From Alterinioella nitratireducens (GTDB lineage: Bacteria; Pseudomonadota; Alphaproteobacteria; Rhodobacterales; Rhodobacteraceae): a stretch of 64,000 nt of DNA. The stretch is from NCBI RefSeq assembly GCF_013155465.1, contig NZ_JABJVX010000005.1:1-64000 (forward strand), in the 5' to 3' direction. Of this stretch, positions 33,811 to 43,388 are shown piece by piece. Both the position numbers and the translations under genes were made by a program. The notes beneath the pieces were generated by a model. It was not told the DNA's origin and did not search any database. It saw only the letters and a list, made by a program, of their open reading frames with translations. Position 1 is the first letter of the stretch; every line of letters starts with the position of its first letter.

Positions 33811-33816
33811 TGTCAA
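33811..33816 (-). promoter_or_regulatory. -35 element of the short transcript
   Basis: TTGACA on the minus strand, just after the YhhQ-type gene stop. The -10 is poor (AACCTG or CTATGG at possible spacings), so the transcription start near 33780 is only an estimate. Confidence 0.4.
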
Positions 33817-33822
33817 AACTTT

Positions 33823-34446
33823 TTATGCAACCCCTGCGATCAGCCGCCGTGTGATGAGTCTGAACGGCACCAGCGCCAGGATCGCAAGCGCCAGCTTCAC
33901 GCCCCAATCCGCAACCGCCAAGGACACCCAGAGCGGCACCTGCGGACCCAAGCCCAGAAGCGGCAGAACCTCCCCCGCCCAGGACACGTCATTGGCAGGT
34001 TCCAGGAAGGCCAACGCCCCCGAAAATGCCACTGTAAAGAAGATCGCCGTATCCACAGAAGACCCGATCAGAGTCGATGCCAAAGGCGCCCGCCACCACG
34101 CGCCGCCCCGCAAGCGGTTGAAAACGCTGACATCCAGAAGCTGCGCGGTCAGGAAGGCCAGGCCCGAACCAAGCGCGATGCGCCATGTCACAAGGGGGCC
34201 GAACTCGCCCATGATCTGCGTGCCGATGAGAGAACAGAGCACACCGACGACGAACCCCGCGACCACCACGCGGCGGGCGGCGGCAACGCCATAGGCGCGG
34301 TTCATCACGTCGGTGATCAGGAAGGCCACCGGGTAGGTGAAGGCCCCCCAGGTCAGCCATTGGCCGAACAGGAATTGCACAAGGATGTTGGAGGCGACAA
34401 CAGTGGCCGCCATGGCAAGAATGCCGGGCAGGATCGAGCGGGTCAT
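33823..34446 (-). CDS. queuosine-precursor transporter-like protein (VUT/YhhQ family)
   Basis: 207 residues from ATG 34446, about six membrane helices. YPVAFLITDVMNRAYGVAAA is the signature of the YhhQ/ECF-like vitamin-uptake group, and TAIFFTVAFSGA is typical of helix 5. Members import 7-cyano-7-deazaguanine or a related queuosine precursor. Topology and motifs fit well. The substrate is inferred from the family. Confidence 0.85.
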   Translation of the reverse strand: MTRSILPGILAMAATVVASNILVQFLFGQWLTWGAFTYPVAFLITDVMNRAYGVAAARRVVVAGFVVGVLCSLIGTQIMGEFGPLVTWRIALGSGLAFLTAQLLDVSVFNRLRGGAWWRAPLASTLIGSSVDTAIFFTVAFSGALAFLEPANDVSWAGEVLPLLGLGPQVPLWVSLAVADWGVKLALAILALVPFRLITRRLIAGVA

Positions 34447-34550
34447 ATCTGGCTTTCCGTTTTGACAAGGTCGCGGAGACTTGGCCCTCGGGCTGCCCAA
34501 GGGTCGGGCTGCGGCTTACCGCAATGCGAAACCTCTTGGCAAGCGCGGGC

Positions 34551-34605
34551 CAAGAATTTTCCTTCAAAATTCTTGTGGCCCGAAAAATCTTGTCCGAAGA
34601 TTTTT
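34551..34605. terminator. two adjacent perfect inverted repeats downstream of aminotransferase
   Basis: First: arms CAAGAATTTT (34551-34560) and AAAATTCTTG (34566-34575), extended by GGGC/GCCC outside. Second: AAAAATCTT (34583-34591) and AAGATTTTT (34597-34605), loop GTCCG. They lie between the aminotransferase stop and the YhhQ-type gene start, both on the minus strand. The second stem ends in a T-run on either strand, so a terminator is likely, but the first stem is AT-rich and could be a protein-binding site. Confidence 0.65.
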
Positions 34606-34610
34606 CCGCC

Positions 34611-35795
34611 TCAGCGCATCACCTCGGCCACCGCCTTCGCCACAACCGGGATATTCGCATCGGTCAACCCCGCCACGTTGATCCGGCTGTCGCCCACCAG
34701 GTAGATGCCGAACTCCTCGCGCAGCCGGTCCACCTGCGCGGGCGTCGCGCCCAACAGCGTGAACATGCCCTTCTGCGTGCCGAGAAACGCGAACCGGTCC
34801 GATCCCGTCACCTGCCGCAGCTCCGCCACCAAGGCGCGGCGATTGGCGGCCATCCTCTCGCGCATCTCGCGCAGTTCGCTCCGCCACATCTCGGTCAGGT
34901 CCGCATCATCCAGGATCGTCTGCACCACGCGCGCGCCATGATCGGGCGGAAAGGCAAAATTCTGACGGTTGAGCCACGCCAGCATCCCGCCCGCGGCCAG
35001 CGCCCGCTCGGCATCCGCGCCCATCGCCATGGCGATGCCGACCCGGTCGCGGTAGAGGCCGAAATTCTTGGAACAGGACGCCGCCAGCAGCAATTCCGGC
35101 ACCATGCCCGCCAGCAGACGCAGGCCCGCCGCATCCTCCTCCAGCCCATCGCCGAACCCCAGATAGGCCATGTCGACAAAGGGCACCGCGCCGCGATCGA
35201 GGCACAGTTCCCCGATCGCGCGCCAATCCTCCAGGTCCAGATCGACGCCGGTGGGGTTGTGGCAGCAGCCATGCACGAGGATCAGGTCGCCCGGCGCGAC
35301 GCCTGCCAGATCCTCCATCATGCTGGCCCGGTCCAACCCGCCCGTCTCGGAGTCGTAGTAACGGTATTCGCGCATCTCCAACCCGAGATAGCTGATGATC
35401 GCGGGGTGATTGGGCCATGTGGGCGCGGAAACCCACACCGTCGCCTCGGGCGTCAAGCGCTTGACCATCTCCAGCACCTGCCGCACCGCGCCGGTGCCAC
35501 CGGGCGTGCCCGCCGCCCCGATCCGGTTCGCCGCGACCGCGTCGCCGAAGATCAGCGCCCGCATCGCCGCCAGGTAACCCGGATCGCCCGCCAGCGCGAC
35601 ATAGCCCTTGCTGTCCTGCGCCTGCCAGACAAGCTCCTCGGCCGCCTTCACGGCGCGCATCACCGGCGTGCGGCCCTCGGGGGTCTTGTAGACGCCGACG
35701 CCCAGATCGACCTTGTCCTCGCGCGGGTCGTCGCGGAACATGCCCATCAGGCGAATGATCTTGTCCACTTCGGGGGCGGTCAGGGTCTCGAACAT
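34611..35795 (-). CDS. aromatic/aspartate aminotransferase (class I, fold type I)
   Basis: 394 residues beginning MFETLTAPEVDKIIRLMGMF, behind AGGAG. The PLP lysine is in LAASCSKNFGLYRDRVGIAM, and substrate/PLP residues are in HGCCHNPTGVDLD and PFVDMAYLGFGDG. RINVAGLTDANI near the C-terminus has the carboxylate-binding Arg. This TyrB/AspC-type sequence, with LGVGVYKTPEGRTPVMRAVK, is common in Rhodobacteraceae. Substrate preference between aspartate and aromatic amino acids cannot be decided. Confidence 0.9.
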   Translation of the reverse strand: MFETLTAPEVDKIIRLMGMFRDDPREDKVDLGVGVYKTPEGRTPVMRAVKAAEELVWQAQDSKGYVALAGDPGYLAAMRALIFGDAVAANRIGAAGTPGGTGAVRQVLEMVKRLTPEATVWVSAPTWPNHPAIISYLGLEMREYRYYDSETGGLDRASMMEDLAGVAPGDLILVHGCCHNPTGVDLDLEDWRAIGELCLDRGAVPFVDMAYLGFGDGLEEDAAGLRLLAGMVPELLLAASCSKNFGLYRDRVGIAMAMGADAERALAAGGMLAWLNRQNFAFPPDHGARVVQTILDDADLTEMWRSELREMRERMAANRRALVAELRQVTGSDRFAFLGTQKGMFTLLGATPAQVDRLREEFGIYLVGDSRINVAGLTDANIPVVAKAVAEVMR

Positions 35796-35806
35796 CGCAT
35801 CACTCC

Positions 35807-36367
35807 TCAATCGGCGAATTTGGACGGGTCTCGGTCACGGCGCAGCACACGCGTGCAGTCCTCGACCCGGACCGGGCGAAACCCGGCCTTCTGGTAGACG
35901 GACAGCGCGCGGGGGTGGTCCAGCGTGCAGGTGTTGACCGTCAGCTTTTCCGTGCCGGCCCGCGCCCATCCCGCCCGGATCGCATTCTGCAAGAGCCTGG
36001 CCCCGATCCCGGTCCCCACGGCCTCGCGCACCAGCCCGAAATAGGCCAGGTCGCAGATCCCGGCCTCGCGCCGGTCCAGCAGGTAGAACCCTTGCGGCCA
36101 GCCATGCCGGTAGGCGACGGTCAGCGCCATATCCGGGCCATGCAGCCAGGCGCGCAGATCCTCGGGGGCCTCGTCATGCTGATCGACCCATTCATACTCC
36201 TGCCCAACCGCATCGTAGAGCGACAGGAAGAACCAGACGGGCGGCTTGCGGGCCACCTCAAGGCGCAGGTCTCCGGGCAGCGCAGGCGCATCAGCCTCGG
36301 GCGGCTTCGTCATCTCAAGAAACGTCACCTGGTAGGGAACCTCGGTGCCCGCCGGAACGATGCTCAT
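35807..36367 (-). CDS. GNAT-family N-acetyltransferase
   Basis: 186 residues, start overlapping the sulfurtransferase stop by 4 bases. Central acetyl-CoA binding region YFGLVREAVGTGIGARLLQN (motif A, QxxGxG/A replaced by GTGIGA) and C-terminal LDHPRALSVYQKAGFRPVRV typical of GNAT. N-terminal half is unusual in carrying a WFFLSLYDAVGQEYEWVD segment. Substrate unknown. Co-transcribed with the sulfurtransferase and probably the aminotransferase. Confidence 0.85.
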   Translation of the reverse strand: MSIVPAGTEVPYQVTFLEMTKPPEADAPALPGDLRLEVARKPPVWFFLSLYDAVGQEYEWVDQHDEAPEDLRAWLHGPDMALTVAYRHGWPQGFYLLDRREAGICDLAYFGLVREAVGTGIGARLLQNAIRAGWARAGTEKLTVNTCTLDHPRALSVYQKAGFRPVRVEDCTRVLRRDRDPSKFAD

Positions 36368-37215
36368 CCGGTCTCGACCTTCAACTGCTCGAACTGCCCC
36401 CATTCGGACCACGACCCGTCATAGAGCGCCACATCACGGTGGCCAAGCAGCTCCAACCCCAGAAACAGGATCGCCGCCGTCACGCCTGATCCGCAGGTGG
36501 TGATGATGCGCCGGTCCAGGTCGACGCCCGCCTGCTCAAACGCCGCGCGCAGGTCGGCGGCGCGCTTCAGGGTGCCGTCCTCGTTCAGAAGCGTCGCGTA
36601 ATGGACGTTGAGCGAGCCCGGAATATGCCCCGCCCGCAGCCCCTCGCGCGGCTCGGGTTCCTCGCCCCGGAACCGGGCCGGACTGCGCGCATCGACGATC
36701 TGCCAGTCGCCCAGTTTCGCCGCGGCCGCCACCTGCGTCACATCCTTGACCAGATGCGCCTGGCGCTGCGCCGTCATGTGCCGATCCTTCACGACCGGGG
36801 GCATATCCTCGATCTCGCGCCCCTCGGCCCGCCATTTCGGCAATCCGCCATCCAGCACCGCCACATCGGTCTTGCCCATCAGCTTGAACAACCACCAGAC
36901 CCGCGCGGCGGAAAACAGGCCCACGCCGTCATAGACCACCACCTGATGCCCGTCGCCCACGCCCATGGCGCGCATCCGGCTCATGAATTTCTCGATCGGC
37001 GGGGCCATATGCGGCAGGGCGCTGGCGCTGTCCGAGATCTCGTCGATATCGAAGAACCGCGCGCCGGGGATATGGCCCGCATCGTACTCGGCCTTCGCAT
37101 CGCGCCCCATGTCGGGCAGGTAATACGAGGCGTCGATGACGCGCAGATCCGGATCCTTCAGATGCGCGGCCAGCCAGTCGGTGCAGACCAGGGTTTTCGG
37201 ATCATCGGCGGGCAT
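36364..37215 (-). CDS. sseA: 3-mercaptopyruvate/thiosulfate sulfurtransferase
   Basis: 283 residues if started at 37215, where GGGGAGG lies 6 bases upstream; an ATG at 37251 has none. Two rhodanese domains: inactive N-terminal (VIDASYYLPDMGRDAKAEYD, GHIPGARFFDID) and catalytic C-terminal with the active loop TTCGSGVTAAI. The CGSGVT loop matches 3-mercaptopyruvate sulfurtransferases (CGSGVTA) more than thiosulfate-type CRKGVT. First gene of a three-gene minus-strand run. Confidence 0.9.
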   Translation of the reverse strand: MPADDPKTLVCTDWLAAHLKDPDLRVIDASYYLPDMGRDAKAEYDAGHIPGARFFDIDEISDSASALPHMAPPIEKFMSRMRAMGVGDGHQVVVYDGVGLFSAARVWWLFKLMGKTDVAVLDGGLPKWRAEGREIEDMPPVVKDRHMTAQRQAHLVKDVTQVAAAAKLGDWQIVDARSPARFRGEEPEPREGLRAGHIPGSLNVHYATLLNEDGTLKRAADLRAAFEQAGVDLDRRIITTCGSGVTAAILFLGLELLGHRDVALYDGSWSEWGQFEQLKVETG

Positions 37216-37307
37216 CGGCGGCCTCCCCATCTCTTGAATGTTATCGGCCATAGCCCTACGGCAAATGGCTTGGCACTGGCAAGGGGCGCGGGCTAGGCTG
37301 ACATCCC

Positions 37308-37997
37308 ATGACCCATGCAGACGTCATCGCCGCGCTCAAGGCCGCTGCCGACCCGGACGAGATACCTGGCGTGGCCCGGTTCTATAGCGGCGATCTTCCC
37401 GACACCGTCATCATCGGCGTGCCGCATCCGCTGATATTCAAGCTGGCCAAACCCTTCACCGATCTGCCGATCCCCGAGATCGAGCCCCTGCTGGACGATC
37501 CGCGCTACGAATTGCGCATGGCCGCGGTGAGCATCATGGATTTCAAGGCCGCCAGGCCGAAACTGCCGGAGGAGGACCGAAAGGCGCTGTTCGATCTCTA
37601 CATCCGCCGCCATGACCGGATCGACAACTGGGATCTTGTCGATCGCGCTGCGCCCAGGGTTCTGGGCCAGTGGCTTGTCGACCGGGACCGCTCTGTCCTT
37701 GACGATCTCGCCCTGTCGGACCGACCGATGCAGCGGCGCAGCGCCATCGTCGCGAGTTTCGCCTTCCTGCGCCTCGGCCAGACCGAGGATACCTTCCGCA
37801 TCGCCGGGCTTCTGGCGGGCGATCCGCACCCCTACGTGCAAAAGGCGGTTGGGTCATGGCTGCGCGAGGCGGGCAAGCATGACGAGGCGGCGCTTGTCGC
37901 CTTCCTGCGGGCCTATCGCGACGTGTTGCCGAAACCGACGCGCCGGGCGGCGACCGCGAAACTGCCGGCCGAATACCAGGCCGAATTGCGTGGCTAG
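37308..37997 (+). CDS. DNA alkylation repair (AlkD-like HEAT-repeat) protein
   Basis: 229 residues, all helical with HEAT-like repeats. The hallmark region is [20 protein letters not shown] (about 101-121), corresponding to the catalytic Asp/Trp area of AlkD glycosylases, and [20 protein letters not shown] follows. AlkD excises bulky or positively charged alkylpurines without base flipping. Tail converges with smpB by 4 bases. Start at 37308, in the 5' region between divergent sseA and this gene. Confidence 0.82.
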   Translation: MTHADVIAALKAAADPDEIPGVARFYSGDLPDTVIIGVPHPLIFKLAKPFTDLPIPEIEPLLDDPRYELRMAAVSIMDFKAARPKLPEEDRKALFDLYIRRHDRIDNWDLVDRAAPRVLGQWLVDRDRSVLDDLALSDRPMQRRSAIVASFAFLRLGQTEDTFRIAGLLAGDPHPYVQKAVGSWLREAGKHDEAALVAFLRAYRDVLPKPTRRAATAKLPAEYQAELRG

Positions 37998-38470
37998 CCC
38001 CGGTCGCGCAGGAGCCGCGCCTTCTGCCGCTGCCAGTCCCGCTTGGCCTCGGTCGCGCGCTTGTCCTGGTTTTTCTTGCCCTTGGCGATGCCGATCTTCA
38101 GCTTCACCAGACCGCGGTGGTTGAAATACATGACCAGCGGCACCAGCGTCATGCCCTGCCTTTGCGTCGCGTTCCACAGCTTCGTCATTTCCTTTCGGCT
38201 GACCAGCAGCTTGCGGCGGCGGCGTTCGTCATGGCCGAAGGTCTTGGCCTGCGCATAGGGCGCGACATAGGAGTTCACCAGCCACAACTCCCCCTCCTCG
38301 ACCGCGGCATAGCTCTCGGCGATGTTCGAGCCGCCCTGCCGCATCGACTTGACCTCGGATCCCTCCAGAATGATGCCAACTTCGAGGTCTTCCTCGATGG
38401 CATAATCATATCGCGCGCGCCGGTTTTCGGCGATCACCTTGTAATTCGGGTCTGAGGCTTTCTTGTTCAT
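37994..38470 (-). CDS. smpB: SsrA-binding protein
   Basis: 158 residues beginning [20 protein letters not shown]. The OB-fold RNA-binding regions are [20 protein letters not shown] and [20 protein letters not shown]. The basic C-terminal tail ([20 protein letters not shown]) mimics mRNA in the A-site. It delivers tmRNA to stalled ribosomes. In related genomes it lies beside dapA; here an RTX gene lies between them. Confidence 0.96.
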   Translation of the reverse strand: MNKKASDPNYKVIAENRRARYDYAIEEDLEVGIILEGSEVKSMRQGGSNIAESYAAVEEGELWLVNSYVAPYAQAKTFGHDERRRRKLLVSRKEMTKLWNATQRQGMTLVPLVMYFNHRGLVKLKIGIAKGKKNQDKRATEAKRDWQRQKARLLRDRG

Positions 38471-38521
38471 GACCTGCCCCATGTAGGGGGCAGGCCACCC
38501 ACTGTCCAGTTGCGGCGCGGA

Positions 38522-40015
38522 TCAGAGCAGGAAATCATCCGCGCTCAGGCTGACGGTGTCCTGCACCACCAGCTGCATGTCCGCGCTTCCGTCGCCATCG
38601 ACGTCGATCTGCACGATGGCATGGCCGGCCCCGTTCACGGTATAGGCCACGCTGGCCCCCGTGCCGCTCAGACCCCCGGTACCCTCGAAGGTGAAGGCCG
38701 GGTCGCTCAGCTCCGACAGGTCGATCCGGTCGATACCGGTCTCGAAGTCGCGGATCACGTCGCGCAAGGCCCCGAAGCCGCTGTCGGTCACCGCCTCGAA
38801 GACGAAGACATCCGACCCCGCCCCGCCGAGCATCACGTCGCGGCCAGAGCCGCCGATCAGCACGTCATTGCCGCTGCCGCCCCGCAGCACGTCGTCGTTG
38901 GATTGCCCCATCAGCGTGTCGTCGCCGGCATCGCCGAAGAGCACATCGTTATCCGAACCGCCAAGGAGCTGGTCGTCGCCATTATCGCCGCGCAGCGTGT
39001 CATTGCCGTCGAGCCCCGTCAGCGCGTTGTCGCCCTTGTTGCCCTGGATCAGGTTGGCACCATCGTCGCCGGTCGCGTCGAGTCCCTCCGACCCCCGCTG
39101 CACGATCCGCTCGATCCCGCCGCCCGAGACAAAATCCGCCCGCGCAACGACAGTGTCGTAATCCGCGCCGCCATCTATCACCACGCCGACCTGATCGACA
39201 AAGAACGTATCGTCGCCAGCCCCGCCGTCGATGGTCCCCGTCACCGTGCCGCCAAAGCCGCGATAAGTGTCCGCGCCGGACCCCAGATTCACATCGCCGG
39301 TAATGAGGCCGGTGTTGCGGATAATGTCCTCGTCGGCACCACCCCCGTAGGCCCCAAGGACGATGCCGGAGTTGTGGAAGACGTTGCTGCCATCTCCCAG
39401 AAGAACCGCGCCGTTGACATCCCCGAAATTCCGGAAAACATCTGAACTGTCGCTATCGCCGAAATATGCAATGGCGTCTGTTGCGATGAGCGACCCGAAA
39501 TTGTCGAACCTGACCGTGTCGCTGACATCGTATGAAGAAATCTGCACCGCAGTATAGCCGGTAATGGTTCCGTAATTCGCCGATCGCAGATCGCCTGACG
39601 CCATACGGACACCCGGACCAAACAGGCTGAACCCGGTAATGGTTCCGTAGTTGAAGAGTTGCACGACCGTGTCAACGGCGGAGCCGGATACACCTACGAC
39701 CCCTGTAATCTCCCCATGATTCTCCAGCCTGAAGCTGCCCGTGTTCAATGAAAGTCCATTAGACCCGGCGTGAACCGTGCCGCTTTCAGCGATATAGATC
39801 CGACTGCTCGCGGACGCGCTGGACCCTTCGATATGGACCCCGTCTGTCCCGGCCGCGACAAACCCGTGGATTGCAAGGTCGATGCGGTCGACCGAGAGCC
39901 CGCTGATCGCGTTACCCGCGCTGACCCCCAGTGTTTCGGTCGGCAGCATCAGGTAGTCGAAATTACTGGTAAGATTGATCGTCGCGGCACCGGAGTTGAT
40001 GAACGTAAGGGGCAT
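38522..40015 (-). CDS. RTX calcium-binding protein with N-x-G-x-I-x-G repeats
   Basis: 497 residues from ATG 40015 (AAAGGA 7 bases upstream). Residues 100-245 contain seven imperfect units of the form N-x-G-x-I-x-G (ENHGEITG, FNYGTITG, ANYGTITG, DNFGSLIA, RNFGDVNG, HNSGIVLG, RNTGLITG), suggesting a beta-solenoid. Residues 318-405 hold about ten nonapeptide GGxGxDxLx calcium-binding units. The C-terminus (DMQLVVQDTVSLSADDFLL) looks like a type I secretion signal. No signal peptide, and no HlyB/HlyD genes nearby. Lower GC in its 5' half. Confidence 0.88.
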   Translation of the reverse strand: MPLTFINSGAATINLTSNFDYLMLPTETLGVSAGNAISGLSVDRIDLAIHGFVAAGTDGVHIEGSSASASSRIYIAESGTVHAGSNGLSLNTGSFRLENHGEITGVVGVSGSAVDTVVQLFNYGTITGFSLFGPGVRMASGDLRSANYGTITGYTAVQISSYDVSDTVRFDNFGSLIATDAIAYFGDSDSSDVFRNFGDVNGAVLLGDGSNVFHNSGIVLGAYGGGADEDIIRNTGLITGDVNLGSGADTYRGFGGTVTGTIDGGAGDDTFFVDQVGVVIDGGADYDTVVARADFVSGGGIERIVQRGSEGLDATGDDGANLIQGNKGDNALTGLDGNDTLRGDNGDDQLLGGSDNDVLFGDAGDDTLMGQSNDDVLRGGSGNDVLIGGSGRDVMLGGAGSDVFVFEAVTDSGFGALRDVIRDFETGIDRIDLSELSDPAFTFEGTGGLSGTGASVAYTVNGAGHAIVQIDVDGDGSADMQLVVQDTVSLSADDFLL

Positions 40016-40096
40016 TGAGCTATCCTTTGTCATGCGAAAATGCATGCCGGTCAGGATAGGCTCATTCCAGTTTCAGTCAAAAGATAGTTAACGCCT

Positions 40097-40204
40097 TTAG
40101 AGCACGAAATCATTCGCCGTCAGCAGCCCGGTATTGGCCACCACGATCTGCATGTCTTGCGTCCCGTCGCCATCCACGTCGATGCGCGTCATCGCGAACA
40201 GCGG
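40097..40204 (-). pseudogene. detached RTX C-terminal secretion-signal fragment
   Basis: On the minus strand a frame ending at 40097 reads TRIDVDGDGTQDMQIVVANT and GLLTANDFVL. This aligns end to end with the last 35 or so residues of the adjacent RTX protein (QIDVDGDGSADMQLVVQDTV, SLSADDFLL). An in-frame stop lies a few codons upstream (near 40223) and no start is available. It is most simply the remains of a second RTX gene whose body was deleted, or a tandem duplication of the 3' end. Confidence 0.8.
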
Positions 40205-40432
40205 TGCCTGCCGACTTGTTCAGGCACGCATTGAACAGGTCGGCGATGCAGCCCGAGCCCCTCGCATGAACCTCGGAAAGGTTAACGGGCCGTCAGGAAA
40301 TAGCCACTTGATTCGGTCCGGCTGAAAAAGTGACACATGCGCCAAGAATAGGTGACACTCTTGTCAAGAAAATCGCCCGCCAAACCTGTTGGGGCCTGAC
40401 GGGCGTGGAGGATTTCGCCGAATTCTGCGCCT
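40205..40432. other. gene-free remnant with repeated GTGACAC
   Basis: No gene. It contains GTGACAC at about 40332 and again near 40350, the second running into a short TGACA..TGTCA inverted pair (about 40351-40364), which could be the end of an insertion sequence, perhaps IS481-like. No matching other end is visible. Probably the scar of the event that removed the second RTX gene. Confidence 0.35.
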
Positions 40433-41305
40433 CTAATGGATCAGTCCGGCATGGCGCATGGCCATGTGCAGCGCCTCTTTCGTCACATCCGAGACCGGCA
40501 GCAGCGGCAGGCGCACATCCTCGCGGCACATCCCCAGCATCGCCAGCCCGGCCTTGGCACCTGACACGCCCGGTTCCAGGAAGATCGCCTCATGCAGCGG
40601 CATCAGTTTATCCTGGTATTCCAGCGCCTTGGCATAGTCACCTGCCAGCGTCGCGGCCTGGAACTCGGCGCAGAGGCGCGGCGCGACATTGGCGGTGACG
40701 GAGATGCACCCCACCCCGCCATGCGCGTTGAATCCGAGGGCAGAGGCATCCTCGCCCGACAGCTGCACGAAATCGGTGCCGCAGGTGATGCGCTGCTTTG
40801 AGACGCGGGTAATATCCGCCGTGGCGTCCTTGACTCCCACGATATTGGGCAGTTTCGCCAGTTTTCCCATGGTTTCCGGCGTCATATCCACCACCGACCG
40901 GGGCGGGATATTGTAGATGTAGATCGGCAGGCCGACCTCGTTCACGGCGGCGAAATGGGCACACATGCCCGCTTGCGTGGGCTTGTTGTAATAGGGCGTC
41001 ACCACCAGCGCGGCATCGGCGCCGACATCCTTGGCATATTGGACAAAGCGCAGCGCCTCCTCGGTGTTGTTCGACCCTGCCCCCGCCATCACCGGAACGC
41101 GGCCGCCCGCTGCCTCGACCACGGCGCGGATCACCTCTTCATGCTCGCGATGCGTGACCGTGGGGCTTTCGCCCGTGGTGCCGACCGGTACGATCCCGCT
41201 GCTGCCTTCCGCGATATGCCAGTCGACAAGTTTTTTCAGCGCGTCGAAATCCACTGCACCGTCCTTGAACGGCGTGACCAGGGCGGGCATCGAGCCTTTG
41301 AACAT
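40433..41305 (-). CDS. dapA: 4-hydroxy-tetrahydrodipicolinate synthase
   Basis: 290 residues, class I lysine-dependent aldolase barrel. Catalytic Tyr and the GTTGE loop are in [20 protein letters not shown], Tyr in [14 protein letters not shown], and the Schiff-base Lys in [14 protein letters not shown]. First committed step to lysine and diaminopimelate. Start at 41305 behind AAGGAAG. Divergent from the lytic transglycosylase gene, so two peptidoglycan-related genes share an intergenic region. Confidence 0.96.
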   Translation of the reverse strand: MFKGSMPALVTPFKDGAVDFDALKKLVDWHIAEGSSGIVPVGTTGESPTVTHREHEEVIRAVVEAAGGRVPVMAGAGSNNTEEALRFVQYAKDVGADAALVVTPYYNKPTQAGMCAHFAAVNEVGLPIYIYNIPPRSVVDMTPETMGKLAKLPNIVGVKDATADITRVSKQRITCGTDFVQLSGEDASALGFNAHGGVGCISVTANVAPRLCAEFQAATLAGDYAKALEYQDKLMPLHEAIFLEPGVSGAKAGLAMLGMCREDVRLPLLPVSDVTKEALHMAMRHAGLIH

Positions 41306-41450
41306 AACACGCTTCCTTATCTCAGGGTTGGGCCGGGATCGGCGAAATAACGCGGGTCTTGCCACCGCAGGGCTGCTATTGCCAAGTTCGTGAGTTGCAA
41401 GCAAGTCCCCAGGCACTATCCTCTGGCCGGTGTTCTGCAAGGTGGTGCCA

Positions 41451-43388
41451 ATGAGACGTATCCTTTTCGCCCTGATCCTCGGCCTCTCGCCCCTGCCCGC
41501 CACGGCCTCGCCCGAGGCGCTGGCGGAGGCGTTGGAGGCGCTATCGGCGCGCGACTATGCCGCCGCGGCTGCCGCGCAAGCGCGGATCGACGATCCCGCC
41601 GCCGCCCATGTCGTGACATGGACCCGCCTGCGACAGGGGCGCGGCGAGCTTGCCGAGTATATCGAGTTCATCGAGGATCATGCCGATTGGCCCGGAATGC
41701 CCTACCTGATGCAGCGCGGCGAGGAGAACATCCCCGAAGGCACCGACCCCGCCACCGTGATCGCCTATTTCGACGTCGAGCAGCCGCAGACCGGCACCGG
41801 GTCGCTACGCCTGGCAGCCGCGCTATGGGAGACCGACCAGCGCGACGCCGCCATGGCCGAAGCACGCCGGGCCTGGACGACGATGTCGCTCAGTGAGGCC
41901 GAACATGATCAGTTCATGGTCGACTGGCCCCGAACGCTCGCCACCTATCACGAGGCGCGGCTGGATCACCTGCTGTGGGAGTATGAGCCCGAACAGGCCC
42001 GCCGCATGTATCCTCTCGTCGGCGACGGATGGGAACGTCTGGCCGAGGCACGGCTGGCCCTGCGCGCGCGGCGCGGCGGCGTTGACGACCTGGTCGCGGC
42101 GGTCCCCGCCGATCTGCGCGACCATCCCGGCCTCAATTTCGAGCGGTTCATCTGGCGGATGCGCGAGGGCCTGACCGACAGCGCGCAGGAATTGATCGAT
42201 GCCACCTCCACCTCCGCCGAAGCGCTTGGCCACCCCGAGGAATGGTCCAACCGCCGCCGCCAGTTGGCACGCGAGTTGATGCGGTCGGGTGACCTTGACG
42301 GCGCCTATCACGTCGCCGCCAACCATCACATGGAGATCGGCGACGACGATTCCGATTATGCCGACCTGGAGTGGATCGCGGGCTATACCGCCCTGCGCCT
42401 CGGTCGCTACGACACCGCGCTGCAACATTTCAACAATTTCCGCGCGGTCGTGGTCTCGCCCATCTCGGTCGGACGCGCGGGCTACTGGATCGGGCGCACC
42501 TACGAGGCGGCGGGCAATGCCGAAGGGGCGGCCCTGGGCTATGCGCTCGGCGCGCAGTATCAAAGCAGTTTCTACGGGCAGCTGGCCGCCGAACGCGGCG
42601 GGATCGCGGCGGATCGCGCGTTCCTGGGGCAGGAGGATTTCGGAAACTGGCGGGACTCGGATTTCGTCGATGACGACGTGTTCCGGGCGGCCATGGCGCT
42701 TTTCGAGGCCGACGAGATCGGCCTGGCCTCACGGTTCTGGACCCACCTGACCGAGAGCCTCAGCCGCCAGGATGCGGGCCGCCTCGGCGACATGGCGCTG
42801 GAGCTTGGCAGCCCGCATATCGCGCTGCGCATCGCCAAGCGCGCGGCGCAGAACGGGCACGAGATCATGCGCGCCTATTACCCGATCTATCCCGACCTCG
42901 TCGAGGCCGACCTGCCGGTTTCGGCCCGCCTGACCCTCTCCATCGCGCGGCGCGAGTCCGAGTTCAATCCCGCAGTCATCAGCGGCGCGGGCGCGGTCGG
43001 GCTGATGCAGGTGATGCCCGGCACGGGCCGCCAGATGGCGGCGCGGCTCAATGTCGGTTTCAGTGAATCGCGGCTCTTCAGCGATGCGGGCTATAATGCC
43101 GTGCTTGGTGCGGGCTACCTCGACTACCTGATCGAGGAGTTCGGCCCCAACCCGGTCCTCATCGCCTCGGCCTATAACGCGGGGCCGTCCCGCGCGATCC
43201 GCTGGTCCGAGGAAAACGGCGATCCCTGGGATCCGGAGGTCGATATCGTCGACTGGATCGAGGGAATTCCCTTCCGCGAGACGCGCAACTACGTGATGCG
43301 GGTGACCGAGAGCATGTTGATCTACGACGCGCATCTGTCGGGCGAGATGCCGGACCAGACGCTGATGCAACTGCTCAGGCAGCGTTAG
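41451..43388 (+). CDS. slt: soluble lytic murein transglycosylase
   Basis: 645 residues. Signal peptide ([20 protein letters not shown]), a long alpha-superhelical region to about residue 480, and a C-terminal SLT catalytic domain. The catalytic Glu is in [20 protein letters not shown], with motif [19 protein letters not shown] and motif [17 protein letters not shown]. It cleaves glycan strands to 1,6-anhydromuramyl products in the periplasm. Start 41451 chosen for AAGGTGG and the signal peptide. Confidence 0.93.
   Translation: MRRILFALILGLSPLPATASPEALAEALEALSARDYAAAAAAQARIDDPAAAHVVTWTRLRQGRGELAEYIEFIEDHADWPGMPYLMQRGEENIPEGTDPATVIAYFDVEQPQTGTGSLRLAAALWETDQRDAAMAEARRAWTTMSLSEAEHDQFMVDWPRTLATYHEARLDHLLWEYEPEQARRMYPLVGDGWERLAEARLALRARRGGVDDLVAAVPADLRDHPGLNFERFIWRMREGLTDSAQELIDATSTSAEALGHPEEWSNRRRQLARELMRSGDLDGAYHVAANHHMEIGDDDSDYADLEWIAGYTALRLGRYDTALQHFNNFRAVVVSPISVGRAGYWIGRTYEAAGNAEGAALGYALGAQYQSSFYGQLAAERGGIAADRAFLGQEDFGNWRDSDFVDDDVFRAAMALFEADEIGLASRFWTHLTESLSRQDAGRLGDMALELGSPHIALRIAKRAAQNGHEIMRAYYPIYPDLVEADLPVSARLTLSIARRESEFNPAVISGAGAVGLMQVMPGTGRQMAARLNVGFSESRLFSDAGYNAVLGAGYLDYLIEEFGPNPVLIASAYNAGPSRAIRWSEENGDPWDPEVDIVDWIEGIPFRETRNYVMRVTESMLIYDAHLSGEMPDQTLMQLLRQR

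Noticed and set aside
40134-40325. Plus-strand 63-codon frame after the RTX gene
   Set aside because: It is antisense to the RTX tail fragment and contains no recognisable domain; the minus-strand reading aligns with the RTX C-terminus.
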